From Branchiostoma belcheri (lineage: Eukaryota > Chordata > Leptocardii > Amphioxiformes > Branchiostomatidae), in NCBI RefSeq assembly GCF_001625305.1, contig NW_017803854.1:2471299-2535298 (forward strand): a DNA stretch of 64,000 nt. Reading direction: 5' to 3'. The notes beneath the pieces are model-generated. The model saw only the letters and a program-made list of their open reading frames with translations. It did no database searches and was not told the DNA's origin. Made by a program: the position numbers and the translations under genes. This document shows positions 1 through 15,300 of this stretch, piece by piece; the stretch's first letter is position 1, and each line of letters begins with the position of its first letter.

Positions 1-360
1 CGCAGACGAGCGTACAGGAAACCTGATATGCATAGATCCAGGATGTTTCCGGGCCAGCTGCGTCGATTGGTCGCCTCCAATTGGATGCATGCTCCCCGGC
101 ATCATCGTGGAGACAGAGGGAGGGGGCAGCAACACGCTTCTCTCAGTTGGTACTCGCAACAGGAGGCAGCCTAGGAGGTAGCCTATCCCTAGATATTCCC
201 CAACGGGCTTGACCAGAGTAGATAAAAACACAGCAGGTTGCATCTTTCGGGCACCATAGGCTATCGTTTGCTTTCACCTACTCCAGGCAATCACGAATTG
301 CTTGCTTGCAATCCTCTATTCGAAGAGCAGGCGCTGTCTAGTCGCTATTACCAGAAGAAG
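1..360. other. upstream region of calpain A
   Basis: Sequence before the first calpain A ATG. The reading frame of exon 1 is open back to about 238 but the first ATG in it is at 361, so most of this is probably 5' UTR and promoter. I see no convincing TATA box and no other gene. Confidence 0.4.
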
Positions 361-3300
361 ATGCCACGTTCACGCTATCAGCCGATGAGGAAGCAGCAGG
401 ATTTCGAGGCCCTGCGGAGCGAGTGCCTGCAGAACGGAGTGCTGTTCGAGGATCCGGACTTCCCCGCGTACGACTCGTCTCTGTACTTCACCCGGCACCA
501 TCCCAACCTCAGCAGGCACCAGTTCCAATGGATGAGGCCGCAGGTATGTTTTATGTTTCACAATATCTCCCCATTGATAATTCAATCATTCCGTACGTAC
601 GTAGAGTTATGGTACCTTTTCAGCATGCCCAATTACACGATGTATGTACAGAGAGGGTTTCCTAAATCCAATATTGCTAGGTGGAACATACCATCGCGCA
701 TATGAAGCTGTCACGCCCACTCACCCGTGCCTTTACGAAAAAGGTCGTCCGGATTAATGAATACATGAACGAAATCTAATTAGCTCAATAGACATGCCCT
801 GGCTTCTGATGTGGGGATTTGCTGAATAAAGTGTAAAAATACATAATGATAGATCAATATGTATGGCAGATCCGGTTGTCTAGTAGTGCTTGGCAATTCT
901 AAGAAATATATATTCACATAGGTAATGTCGAAAGTCAAAGTACACCGCGCGAAGGTTCGAATTTGGCTCTGATGCAAATTGGAGCTAGTACAGCAGTACC
1001 AAAGACGAAGCCAAAATGACATCTATGACACTTAATTGATGTACTTTACTACACTGATGTTTTGAAGGTGATGACAATTGAAACGGAATTTACTAACTTA
1101 CCAACCTGATCTGTATGATTTTGTATAAGGCCATACAACAAGACACTCCCCATACAGAAACGCTTGCAAATCAAACAAAAATACTACAAGCACGTGTACC
1201 CATTTCTATGACTATGGGATGCCACAAGTTATCGCTAACCCCGTGTTTTAGCATTATGCCCTACTGCCCTGCACTTAGCACCTTATTAGGGCATCCATAA
1301 TTGTTTTTGCTGTGCTGAATGTCTTTGAATAGAAGATACTCAGGGGAAGCAATTATCTTGAGAGCCTAGCGGTCGCTCTAAAAATGGGCAATCAGAAAGA
1401 ACATTCATCAGATAAACATCCTTGCCACATGACGGCTCATACACAGCCTGAGGCTCAACAACGTAAAGGCGAACTAAAATAGAACGGCAGTGGCAGACGA
1501 TACGTCCAGGCCTTCTTATGATCCATCTCATCAGTTCATCTTACCCGCATTCTCAGCATTGTGTTGGTGCTGAATGATACCAGGGGATGGCTGTAGGGCG
1601 GAGTACACGCTCAGTGGTAGTGATGCCCTACTATCGTATCCAGAATCGTGCCTGTCTAGTTCTATGCCTGACTGGGTTAGAGTTGATATCAGGCAAGGTC
1701 CTGAATAGGTCTCCACGTATCCAAGAACGTAGATTTGCCCCAGACACGATTCTGGATACGCGTGGACTATCTAGAACCGTGGTTGGGCATAGATAAAGCA
1801 TGGTTCTGGATACAGCACCTCTCATGAAGGCTTGTTTTGAAGCGTTGCATGTATGCGGAAAGGAGAGCTTGATACTTTGTGAAATCACTACAGACATACA
1901 CTTGATATAATGTCCTTGGATACAGGCATCGTCCTTCAACTTTTGCATCTATCTAGGCACTTATACACTCATAAAGTTGGTGAAGAACGTGATATTATGT
2001 CAATTTGAACTTGTAATATAAATAAACCTACCATTGTTGCATTGTTACATTGTTGCCATTTCAGTGAATTAAGAAATGAATATTTTTTCATGCAACTCGA
2101 TCTATCAGCCTAGTGACACATGATAGCCTGACGCGTTGTTGACAATGCAAGTTATTATTATCAAGAAAACAAACGGCAGAGGTCTACCATGCTGAGCACA
2201 GCACGTGTATGCCGGTGCTGTCAATATAAACATTTATAAACATCGCTATATTTCTTCTGATAATTCCAACAACAGACAAAGCCACACACCATCATTAAAT
2301 GTACATTATAATTTTAATCCTAAATACGGCCAGACATTTTTACTTTCTGGTATGGAAGTATTGTTTTGGGATGGCTCATCTGTGGGTTTGTTTATCTGTT
2401 TGTCTGTACGGAGTAGGTTGACAGCACTTGGGTTTGGGAAGATTGGCAGGCAGGGTGACAGGAGATTCAATAATTCAGAAACTGGCCATGGTGCTTTTAA
2501 CCACCTATGTGCATGCTGTCTACATTGGTATAATTTAGCATCGTTTTGTTGGCCGTTTGGGAGTACGTAGCTGCCAAAGAGATGGTCAGATAATAACCTT
2601 GTTCAGCACTGATTACTCGCATTAGCTTCTTCATCTAACGGCAAATTAGATAACCAAAGATGCAACAGCTTTCAGGGAAAGAGTGGTTCTTGGAAATGTC
2701 CTTTTACAAAAAGATTGACTGTTAGAGGACTAAATTAATTACGTTTGGAGAGCACCGCTATTTTGGGCCAATTGATTAGATTAATACCTTGTTATTCGTC
2801 GTGCCTGCAAAACAGGAACCCATGTAACCAACAGCTCATCAGATCGGCTACTGTAATACTTGCTGGGTAAGATACAAAATCGAGGTCAAAAGAACTTTAT
2901 TAGCATGTGGAAGACAATCAAAAGTATGAATTATAGCTAATTAAACAACACATTCATTTGAAACATAATTTTGAAAATCTCAAGAAACAACTATACAATA
3001 ACAAGCCGTTAAAAGCACAAAGATACAGTATGCGTTTCATGTGGCATCTCGTATAAGGAAGAACTGAACTGAACTGACTGAACATTAAAACACATAAAAC
3101 ATAAGAATACATGTAATCCATACCGAAACATCCGAGATATTTGCTGAAGAGATGTTGCACTTTCATGCTTCAACCTTTCCCTGCCACCTAATATAACCGC
3201 GTAACCAATGCAAATTTGGTGTCAAACAGCTACCTATCGGGGAGGAGGTCAAGTTTTATGTGTTGGAACTCCATATACTAGTATAAGCCATTATAATTAT

Positions 3301-6300
3301 TGCGGCCAGGTGTCTGTACGTCTATGTGTAGACACCATAAGCCACAGTTTTTGCAGCGCACTTGTATGATGATGCATATCATTCACACTGCAACCCGTCT
3401 TTCTTCATTCTTTTCTTCACACTTGTATCTGCAGGGTTATATGAAATTGAATATTATATCAGGCCTGTTATTTGAATTGAAATGTATACATACCAAAATA
3501 GACATTTTCTTGTGACTGCTATGTTGAACCCTGACATTGGACAGTGTAACATTTACTGGAAGGGTTCCAGAACTTCCAGAGTTCCCCATCAAGGACGTAT
3601 CGGAATCGGTTCACAAATTAAATTAAAACCAAGTTCAATATTTCCTAAAGGCTACGAACAAACTATAATTCCCATGGAATTGATCTAACACCAATTTAGA
3701 TGAGTGAAAGAAATCGAAAAGCTTCAAAGAGCTAGCGCAGTACAGCGCTTTGGACTTGGTCTGAACTTGTTTCCCACGAGTATCAGAGTCATTTATGACA
3801 TTGACCCCGACGGCGGACCAGACGACCTTCCACATGGCAATGTGTGACTGTGTGTCACCCGTTTCTGATGTCTTCATTCGTGTGTCCAGAACAAGAATAA
3901 CTTATGATCCGTTGATGAACAATGAGGATCTTGGCCAGCTAGTGTCTTAGATATGCGAACATTGACAGTGCACGGCTAGTTTCCTATCAGTTTCTATGTA
4001 TCTGTTGACAACTTGCAATTGAGAGTTTCTGTTGGGATCTGCCGCCTATCTATTTTCATGATAAGTTACGTGAGTGGGCACCATGTTCTCATGGGTTATT
4101 TCGATACCACACAACTGAAACAACACAGGCAATCGCAGCAGCGACAAATCTTCAACGTCGCAGGGTGCCCGAGACACATGTTTGTGACACGGGAAAGTCA
4201 ACAAGTCATAGCGATACAGCATCTGTCGAATTCAAAGTAGACATCATCAAAATGCATAACGGCGAACCCTACATGAGATACATATATCGTTTTTGACAAC
4301 ATATCAGTCTGCAAAGCTCACACTTGTAGATCAAAGACGCAACAAAGAGGCAGAGTTATAACACGATTATTAAATTTAATTTGGCAATAAAGGTATTAAT
4401 AACAGAATTTGCGCTCACTGCGACATTTCATATCCATTTTCGCTATAGTTTGCAACTTTTAATCTAGTCTCTATGTCCTCTGCCACATCGATAGCTGACA
4501 TCTGTCATTACCTGATGGCGTCTGCTGTGCTCATCTTGTTTTCTACGATGGTTTTCTCAAAATTATCATCATTGTATTTCGAACGCAACATTGCAAAGCT
4601 AAGCTTACCCTATATCACCTAAAATAGCATTTGAAGTCTTGAATCAAGACAAATAAATGAAAACGAATTGGCATTCGACGCAAAAGGACTTATAATCAGG
4701 AAAGCCTTTAGTCATAATTGTTGGCAACAAATCATAGATAGACAAAAAATCCTTAGGGGATCTTATCAGATTGAATTAGTTTTTCCCATTAGTTGATTAC
4801 TTTATTGATTGGCTAATGCAGGTCATGACAGTACAATATGTTTCCGGCAGAACCGTCTTGTTGGATGTTAGACTTAACATTGCATTCCGGTGAGATGTTA
4901 AGATACATAAAACACTGCCTCCGTGAATGCTTTTATCAGGTTGGTAAATCACCAAATAAATAGAATCTTTTTACACAACCAAAAGGTTTATTCAGTCGAC
5001 ATTTCGGTGACCGTCTGTCACTTTCCTCAGGGCAAGCCTGACTGGTTCACATTGCACAGCACAGGTTTCATAAAAAAACTACCGTACGTAAAATTAAGTA
5101 TGGACTATCTTCTACTATTCCCCTTTCTTTGTCAATTCAGAACGAATGTACATTGCGGTAGTCTGTGTTAGACAATCCCTCGCTGTCGGGGGCTGATTGG
5201 GCCTCCTCCCCGAAGCGTGTGGCCATATACATCTACCTGGAAAAACATTCCCAGAACTATACCAATAGGAGCTCAGGATTCTTTATCACTGTCAAAAATT
5301 TTCAAAAAAATCTCCGGGCTCTTGAAATTCGAAATCGTCTGAAGCACGGCAAGAACTTGACCTCCACTCTGGGACCTGCACCAGGCGTTACTTAATAAGG
5401 ATGTAAAGGTCCAAGCACACAGGTCTTATCTCTTATCTCTACCAAAGATTGCCAGAATGGTCGCGAGGTCCGGCCGGGTGTGCATGCCTTGCCCTGCGGT
5501 GGGTTACTCGGGGTCGACTCGGTCATAAATGTTTTATGGTTAGATAATTCTGTAGATAACATGTTTGATCGGAATGAAACGTGGGTAAATTGAAGGGATT
5601 TATATTTTTCTCCCATAATGGAGAAAGCACTGCTGATTCAGCAGCACAAATACCGAGAGTCTAGCACAATTGCTCATTACCTGACGACGATCCACATTTT
5701 ACGTCAGCAAAGAGGGAGAGTTTGTTAAAACACAGCAGCACCGGCCTTTCTCAACCGGAACGGGGGACGATATCGACTTCCAACGAACTTTGACCCTTTG
5801 ATGATGTCACAGGTGGATCAAGTCACAGGTCCTGCGCGATTGATTGATTGATTAAAGAAGTCGCTCGATTTGTCCAATTTTCTTAGTAACGGTTTAACTT
5901 TAATAAAGCCTAATATATATTTATTAAAGGCATGTATCGTGAGCGATTAGGTCAGATTGCTAAAGAAGACAGTCAGTCGGTCAAAATTGACAAAAATTCC
6001 AATTTTTATAGTTAGAGAAAAGTTAACTTTTCCACATACATGTATATGATTCGTATGAAGGCCTAAACGTTACACCGTTTCTGCCCTTGCAGGATATCTG
6101 CGACAACCCCCTATTCATCAGCGAGGGCGTGAGTCGGTTTGACGTGGTGCAGGGAGTTGTAGGTACTGTGTTTATGTTTATTTTTATAACGTCGATAGAA
6201 CTGTTTGCTTTGTTGCGTACAGAAGAGACTGTTCACATATATCCCGTTTCAGTTGTGTGAATATTGATACAGTGGGGAGGAAATATGTAAGCCGTCCTCA

Positions 6301-9300
6301 CGCAACATGAAGAATGTGATTCCTGGTAGATATGACATTTCAGTTTGTGTCCGTTTAAGTATCTAGCATATCAACTTTGCCACGATTATGTGTACCCTAC
6401 ATACTTTAAATAGGTTTAGGTCAGAATGTCGCGAACACGAACGCGTGTCAAAATGATCAATGATGGTCAAAAACATGTTTAACACGTCTGATTTTATTTC
6501 AAGAAGCTCTACGATTTGTGATTCAGTTTTAAAGAAAAATGTCGTCTCCTGTATTACAATTCTAAGTAAAAATGCTATCATATAAGAAGAAAGTAAGAGC
6601 TTTCCTGTGGTGCGTTTTAATCACAAAGTCTTTCCTGTAGGTGACTGTTGGATGCTGGCAGCAACTGCTGCTTTGACCACACTGCCAGGACTGTTTAAGA
6701 GAGTGGTCCCTTCTGGGCAAGGGTTCCAGGAAAAGTAAGTATAAATAAGTCTAATGAAATATAAATAGTTCCCTCGACACTGAGAAATGGATGTATACAA
6801 GGCACCTGCGCAATCTCATGATATTACCTCTGTGAGGTTTGTGAGGAACAAAGAATTGGGTGAGTTATCTTGCATGGGAGCGATACCTTGACAGGTGGCA
6901 TAGCTTATGTCTTTCCTTCTAAAATAAATAGCCGGTGTTGACGGCAAACTAAAATATTGGTGGGCAACCTAGTATTTCGAAGTGTGTCATATGTTGATGA
7001 CAGCACAGGACAGAAGACAGTGGAGAGCGGTGGAGGCCTGCATCGTCGACAGATGACTACAGCGGCGAAGATGATGATGATATGTTGATGTTGTTTTATT
7101 TCAGCTATGCGGGAATATTCCACTTCAAGTTCTGGCGCTACGGGGAGTGGGTTGACGTGGTGGTGGACGACCGGCTCCCGATGGTCATGGACCCGGTCCA
7201 GGGCAGGCCCGCCTTCTTCTCTCTCCACTCCGACCAGCAGAACGAGTTCTGGAGCGCCCTGCTGGAGAAGGCGTACGCCAAGTGAGTACGGTTTTTTTCT
7301 TCAGGTTGGTAGAGTTTTCTTTTCCACAACCAGTAATGTCTCTCCCCTACTTACGTTTCGATGCCTATCAGACACCTTCATCAGAGCTTCTTTCAGACAT
7401 TACTGGTTGTGGAAAGGTCTCTCAAAACTCAAATATCCAAGCATGGGTATTGTTGTAACAACATACAAACTAACATTGTTATAGTACTGCCGAATCGGTA
7501 GATGAACAGAATTAGGTGTTGAAAACTACAAAGACGTAATTCGTACGGGTATGTCTACGAATAACAAGAGAGCGGAAGGAACAGTGGGGGTCTTGCATGA
7601 TGGTCATGGATGGAAGTTATCCTTATCATCTGCGTTCACGGTTTTGGAGTTACAGTCACGAAAGTTAGCAGAACGTGACAGTGTTGTTGAAAGGTCATAC
7701 AACTGAGTTACACACAAAGACGTTTTTAAGGCAATAATCAAAGCAATAATTTTGGCTACGCTTGCCTCTAACATTTGTTTCTAACTCTTAGGGTGCACGG
7801 ATCATACGAGGCGCTAGAGGGCGGCCACACCTCTGACGCTTTGGTGGATTTCACCGGCGGCGTGACGGAGACGTTCATGCTGGATCCGAACAACGTGCCG
7901 CCCAGGTTCTACCAGATCCTGAAGAAGGCGCACGACAGGGGGTCTCTCATGGGCGTTAGCGGCATCAAGGTGAGATTCCAGGGCACCTATTATGGTGCGC
8001 TAACCAAACAAAAATAGTAATGACATATGCTATAGTTGACCCTTAGATTAAGGGTACAAAAACGATAAGAAAACGACTCTACGTGGTTTAAATGTGGGCT
8101 TTTCAGCGCACCAATTTTCCCCGGTAGCATATCGGCAGAAGGCACAAGGCACTGCGCCTGTAGCCTCTACCAGGCACCGCGGATCGCTGGAAAAAACTAG
8201 TACAAACTGGCCGAAATAAAGGATAGTATACCAGGGGAGTTAGCCGGCCAGAGAAAATCCAATTTGCTAGAAACACCCATATAATTCTTCCTTCCTGTTT
8301 AGGGCGGTACTGCAGGACTGGAGGCAGTACAGGCTAACGGTCTGGTGCAGCAGCACGCCTACAGCGTCACGGGGTTCGCCGTGGTAAGTAATGGAACTCT
8401 ACGTACGTACATGTAGCAGTTGTAGTAACAGTAGTTGTTGTTATAGGTGTACATGTAGTTGTTCTAGTAGACTTCGATGGCATCGATTTGCTCCTGAAAG
8501 TATTTACTTCCACTGGTATGTAGATCAGACATCTTCTTTACTACTATCTTGTTTCTTGTATCATATTGACGTATGTTTGTTTTGTACGTTGAGTAGTTAT
8601 GAGGCTAAAACTTTCATTTCCCAGGTTAACGACACCGAGCTGGTCCGGATTAGGAACCCCTGGGGAAAGATCGAGTGGAAGGGACCATGGAGCGACGAGT
8701 AAGTACGAACCCGGGCACTTGTGTCGTACGATGGTCGTACGATAGCAAACTAAAGGCATTCTTCGGATAGTCGCAGATGCGTCGTACAAAAGCTATATCC
8801 TTAGAGAAAAGACCGTCTCTTAGACATTTGTCGGTCGGTTCTGTCACAGCCTGTTTGAAAATCCTACAGCATCAAATTTACTGACACATATTCGCCCTGT
8901 CTGTTCTTGTTACTCCAGATCACCCCAATGGGAAGGTGTGACCGACGAGCGGAAGGAAGAGCTGGGTGTGGTCAAACGGGACGACGGTGAATTCTGGTAC
9001 GTAGATCATACATCTTGTTTGGCACTCACTGATGCTTCAACACTCTTGTATATGAGAGAATCTGTTATCACTCAAGAAAGACGGAGGGCGCCACAGACTT
9101 GACTTTCTGTAACCTCTGATCCACTGCTAACGTATGTGATCTGCATAACGTTATATCACTGAAGCGGTGGGTTGCTCATTCCTCGGCAGCGATTGGAGTG
9201 TACAGACAGTCGAAGATCTTGGTAAACTCCAATTTCTTGTGTTGGAAATGACAATTGAAACTTTCTTTATAATCATCTGATTTTTTTTCCTCCAGGATGT

Positions 9301-12300
9301 CCTTCCAAGATTTCCTGGAGATCTGGAAGACGCTTGAGATCTGTCACCTGGAGCCGTCAGTGGGCGAGGTGGAGCCTGAGTTGGTCGGGTGTAAGAAGTG
9401 GAACTCCTCCGAGCGTCACGGGAAGTGGCAGCGGGGCATGACGGCCGGAGGGTGTGCCAACTACAGAAGTAGGTGTCGAAATACTAGCAGCCTTGTTGTA
9501 TCAAAAACCGTGCTTATCTAATTCTATGCCTGAATTGGTTAAGGTTAGAATCAGGCATGGTTCTGCGTATCCAAGAACATAGATTTTCCCCAGGCACGGT
9601 CCTGGACACGCGTGGACTTTTCAGGATCGTGCCTGAACATGGCTCAGGATAGCGCACGGTTGTGGATACAACAGGCACATTTTTTTTGCACTAGCTGCAC
9701 CGTCAATGCTTGTAACATCGACTACAGTGAATTGTAGTTGTTTGCATTCTACTTAAGAGTACGTACAGCATTATTAGATCACGTTGAAGTGGTAAAATGA
9801 GTTACTGACAGAGCTTAGTGCAAGTAGTAGCCAATCAGCACCAAGGACAGTGGCTGCACCGTAAAATCAGCACCAAGGAGAGACATCATGTCGGTCAATC
9901 AGGATCAACGTCATTATTAATCTTCGCTTCGCGAAAGGACGCCCAGTGAAAATACGTTTCTGTTTCTATTATTCTATTTCTGTACCAAACTTAATTTGAG
10001 ACGCTCGTGATTGTTTCGTTTTTTAATTCAAAGCGCCCAGCGTACGACTTGTGCCCCGCCTCGGCCAGCATGTGAGCGATCTCCTTACAGCGCCAGGTGG
10101 CCTGGCTTACGGCTTACCATCTAAAACAAACAGACCGCGTTAACGGCAACCTCATAAATTGATGGCCATGGGCGTCAAAGCTTTGGCCAAACTGGGGAAA
10201 ATACGTATTTTGCACCCTGGTGATATTCATAGTGTATCTTTTGTTACTTCTATTCAGCTAGCACGTTCTGCAGCAACCCGCAGTACGTGGTGAGCGTGGA
10301 GGACCCGGATGACGAGGATGATGACGACACGTGTACGGTGGTCTTCAGCCTCATCCAGAAGGACCGCCGCAAACAGAAGCATCTCGGGAAGGCCAACCTG
10401 GCAGTGGGCTTCTACATCTACGGAACGGTGCGTGCTGCCACCTAGCGATTTTTAAACGAAACGCAACCGCACGTCGAAAAGCAAGTAAATGTATGACGAA
10501 CCATGCCAACGCGTCTGTATCCAAGACCGTTCTACATAGCTCTATGCCTGAATGGGTTGGGGTCAGGGTTAGCATCGGGCATGGTTCGTTCATGATAGTC
10601 TTCTCGTGTCCAAGAACGTACATTTGCCCCCAGGCATGGTTTTGGATACGCGTGGACTATCCAGAACCGTAACTGAGCATGGTTCCGGATACAGCACGGC
10701 TCTGGCTAAATGACGGTTCTGGATAGAGCACGGTTATTAATAAAGAACTGTCCTGGATAGAAGAACGGTTCTGGGCTTTCTAGGCCCCAAACCATGCCTG
10801 GACTTAATTAGTTCTAGATAAAGCATGGTTCTGGATAAAGTACCGTTTTGGTTAAAAAACGATTCTTGATAAAGGACGGTTCTGCATACAATACATCTAT
10901 TCTCTCCAGGCCCCGAACCAGAAGAAGCTAAAGAAGCGAGACGTGTGCACGCGCCGCCCAGCGGCCACCAGCGGGTCCTACATCAACCTGCGGGAGGTGA
11001 CCAAGCGCGTCAAACTACCTCCAGGAAACTACATCGTCATGCCGTCAACCTTCAAGCCCAACGAGGAGGCCGAGTTTTTGCTGAGGATCTACACAGAGAA
11101 ACCGAGCACGACCGAGTATGTACAACGGTTTTATATCATCATATTACCTGGGCCGCGATAACGTTCGATATGGGTGTTCCGGACCGTGTGATAACTAGCG
11201 GTATTACACGACGTTCTAACGGTTATCACACGGGCTTCTAAATGTTCCATAGAATAAATCGAACCCGTTCCGCTTGCACCAAGTGTACCGCTTCTGAAAA
11301 TTCGAATACTGGATTGTGGCACATTTTGCATTGAAATGTGTGCTTTCTACGGCGGGTATGACTATGACAAATAAAATACAAGGTGAATTCCGTATCACCC
11401 GCGGAAAGGCTGGTAGCTCGGGTGATACGGAATGCACCATGTAGTATTCTATATATTTTAGCCCACGTCAAAGTCATTGACAGATGCAGGTAGTAGCCAA
11501 TAAGCACCAAGGACAGTGACGGCACCGACAAATCAGCACCAAGGAGAGATACGAGGGGTGATCCAAAAGTTCTCGGCCTCACCTAGAAAATACAGGTCAA
11601 ACGCGTATTCTTTGGTATAACTGTATACTATGACGTCTTACATCACTGCCCACAAAAATGCAAATTTTTACATTCATTTATTAGCACGTGATGCCCCGTG
11701 AAAATGGGGCGGGTGAGGGCAAAATCACAAAATGGCCGCACCAGAAGTGTGTGCTGTGATCAAGTGTATCGATAAAAAGCTATGTCTCTTAGGGAAATCC
11801 ATAAAGACATGATCAAGTCACTTGGTGATGACTCCCCTTCTTATTTAACCACAAAGAACTGGGTTGCTAGTTCTAAGCGCGTCAAGGAGAGCACAAAAGA
11901 TGAACATATGTCAGGATGCCACAAATCAGCACCATGGACAATCCAGTTGAGGCCATCCATAACATGGTAGTAAATGACAGATGTGAGACTGTCCAACATG
12001 TAGCAGGTTCTTTGGCCTGACTTGTGGTACAGTTCACAATGTGTTGTCAGACATCCTGGGGATGAGCAACCTGTCTGCATGATGGGTGCCTAGAATGTTG
12101 TCTGAACATCACACGTTAAACAGGCTGGGCATTTCAAGGAACGAATTCAGTCCATCAGGGCAACTTACTCAAACGATTTGTCACCCAATATGAGACATGG
12201 GTTCACCACTTTCACCCCGAATCAAAACAGCAGAGCAAATAATTGACGAAGAACGGTTCCCAGCATCCCAAGCGAGTTTTACCCGTTGAAAGGGTTTTTG

Positions 12301-15300
12301 CCTCTGTTTTCTGGGACAGTGAGGGGGTAATCATTATTGACTACCTGCAAAAGGGTCAAACCATCAATGGGGTATACTGTGCACCAGAATTGCGGCATTT
12401 GAGGGCAACAATCACAGAGAAAAGGGGAGAAAAGCTCCGAGTTGACGCGCTGACAATGCACCTGTCCACACGGCACAGGGGTCAGTGACAGCAGCAAACG
12501 AATTTGGCTTTGAAGTCTTACCCCACTCTTCCTAGTCACCTGACCTAGCACCGTGAGCCTTCTACCAGTTTCCTAAACTCAAGTTCCACTTACGTGGTCA
12601 ACGTTTTGATGGTGATGATGGCGTCATTGATGTGGTTTAGGCATTTTTAAGGGCTTAAGACGAAATATTCTTCCACAAGGGAAAGGAAAGCTGGAACATC
12701 ACTGGACCAAGTGCATTGAAGTTAGAGGAGACTATGTTAAAAAATAGTGTAAGAAAAATCTTTCTGCCATCACGTTTTTTGGGAGAGGCCGAGAACTTTT
12801 GGATCACCCCTCGTATCATGTTGACCAATCAGGATCAACGTTACACAAAGTATCGACGGTTTAAAAAAAATCAAACAAAATGGGATATCAAATCGTAAGG
12901 TACAACTCTACATACTGTTTCAAGTTTTAACCATTGTTGTACATTTCATCACTTCACGCTCTGTACTTCTGCTTCACATTCACTTTTGCAAACGTCTCGT
13001 CTGTATGCAGTCCATTTCTTCCCACATATTTCGTGCCACCGAGCGGAAGTAGACATGTTTACAATAGAATAGAAGCTCAATGTTACCTCTTTGCTTGTAG
13101 CCTGGTGTCCAGTCCATCGTGGTTTGGGCGGGCTTTCGTCAGGGCTGGTAGTAGCTTGCCCCACCCTCAACCCGCCTAGCTAGGCTTAGCATGCCCTAGG
13201 CGTTTTGCGCCTTGTAGTAAGCTCCCGGTAGAAGTTTTGCACGGTAGGAGTTTAACCACATTCAAAACTCCTACCGGGAGCTTAGTTGAACTAGGCGGGG
13301 AGGACCTTCTACAGGCCCGAAAAAAGTGATAGACTGGACACCAGGTTGCTTCGCTTGCTTTTCTCAGCTTGACTTTACGTTGCTCACTCGCTCACTGTCT
13401 GTTTCCACCACGCCATGTCATGTTCCGTTAAAGAGACCAGGACGACTTCTTCGTAGACCGAATCCTTCAGGAGAAGCACCACACGTGAGTGACATCTGAG
13501 GGAACACCACTGTCTGTGTCTCCTTCACACAACACGACTAACTTTTGATATAATAAATACTTTGGACGGATGCTTAGCTGTAACGTTACATGCTAGTGAC
13601 GTGGCCATTGCTTATTCACTCACCAATACTAAAACAGGTCGCATGATTGAGAATATTTTGAAGTGTACCGAATGTTTCTGTTTGTTTGTTTGTTTGTTTG
13701 TTCTTTCTCTGTGGATACTTGTTACAAACAGTTGAACAAAAACTGAGCTGCGTGCGTGCTGTGACAACAACCAAAAATTACATGAGCTTTAATAATCAAG
13801 AACAACGATCATTTATATAGCAAAGAGCTTCCTTAAATTAAGGATATATGCTCTGTTAGATTCGGCTGACGTATTTTACACAAACGGCTCAAGACCTTTT
13901 ATTAGCCTCCACTAGGCCTTCTTGGATAACAGAAAGGGAAGAATAATTGGCTAGCTGAGTCAGTCCGTGGGAAGGTTACTGCGCGGGCAAATGAGCTCTA
14001 TTTTGGCTGACCTGGCCAATTCTTCTCCCTGTTTGGCTGAATTTTACTTAATTTGAACCCGCGGAGTTAGTCTGGTGGAGGCTTACATTTTATGTGATAC
14101 ACACTGAATACGTTTCACCCTTTTTCTTCAGGGATGCTGAACCTGAACAGGTCATCAGGAGAGAACAAACAGTGGAAGTCAAGAAGGTACGACAATCACC
14201 GGTTATTCCTAACATTCCTCATGAAATCTGTCCGTACGCCTAGGGCCGAATGTGTACCTGTACAACTCAGTATATCTAACAGTTATCTATACTTCAGGTT
14301 AGAGTCTCAGATCCGGTAGAATGCGATCCCGTAGAAAGCGATTCTACCAGTAGAGATCCCGATTGGAGTCTCTGTCAACAGAAACTCCGATCCGATTGGG
14401 ATCTCTACAGAACGGAGTCTCTACCCTGACATCTACCCACACACATATACCTTCCTACGTACCTATCTATCTGTTAGAGTTTTACAGAGCAACATCTGGG
14501 AGCTTTTGAACACGGGTCGCTAGTAAGCTTGTAGTAGTAGTAGTAGTTTCACAGTCTGCACAGGCAGCACGCCACTAACTATATATATATCGTTAGCTCT
14601 TAGTCTCTTCTACATCCCAACGCGTGCGCAAGAGTAGCTGTACTCAGCACTAGTGTCTGGTGACACTAGCCGCTTTCCGAAGCCTGGTAGAGGCTAGGAA
14701 ACTAGTAGCCGACCAGCGTTGTGCTCCATGATGCGATTACCCTGAGTGCCAAACTCCGCGGGCTTCAGTGCGCAATACTATACCGGCCTCCCCTACAATT
14801 AATTACCTACGCGATAACTTCCCTCGGGCTCAGCATTGCTCTTGGCTACCGAAAGAACCCGGCTAACGGCCCGATACTAGTCTGGCACCCAGGGTATAAT
14901 GCGATTGAGTTTTGACTTTCTTTCTTCCCTGATGCTCGACCCCAGCCGGAGGAGCCGGTTGAGCCGGTTGAACCGGTTGAGGGGGGAGAAGACGAAAAAG
15001 AAGCAGTGGAAGAAAAGGTACAGAAGTGGTGCAAACTGTTGCTTCTGGCAAAAAACCAATCCATCTGTACACGGCTTCGTTCAATGTGCCCACTGTGTCG
15101 TCATCGTCGTATTCGTCATCGATGTCAAAGGTCATTGGTTATAAACGCGCAGACCAACCGTGACGCCCTATTTTCATATTTTCATTTTGAATAACTGATA
15201 TCATTTTCGTCAGCAAAAAGTACGGAAAAAATAACAGGTGGCATAATGACCTTTGACTCGTCCACATTTCGCGCTTGCGTATTGTAGTGTCTTATCCATT

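Larger units (their letters stand above)
544..6092 (+). other. calpain A intron 1
   Basis: A 5.5-kb intron between the N-terminal exon (ends WMRPQ) and the exon leading to the catalytic Cys. It holds a dispersed repeat at 1617-1815 and a minus-oriented SINE-like copy at 4937-5036. The rest is AT-rich with short unsupported reading frames. Confidence 0.6.

Noticed and set aside
13434-13484. Alternative start of calpain A exon 12 at 13441 or 13436
   Set aside because: 13441 gives an immediate stop and 13436 a non-acidic peptide; the site after 13433 gives [17 protein letters not shown] in frame.
14530-14593. 'tagtagtag' and 'atatatat' tracts considered as CRISPR-like or regulatory
   Set aside because: Short simple repeats without spacers in an animal genome.
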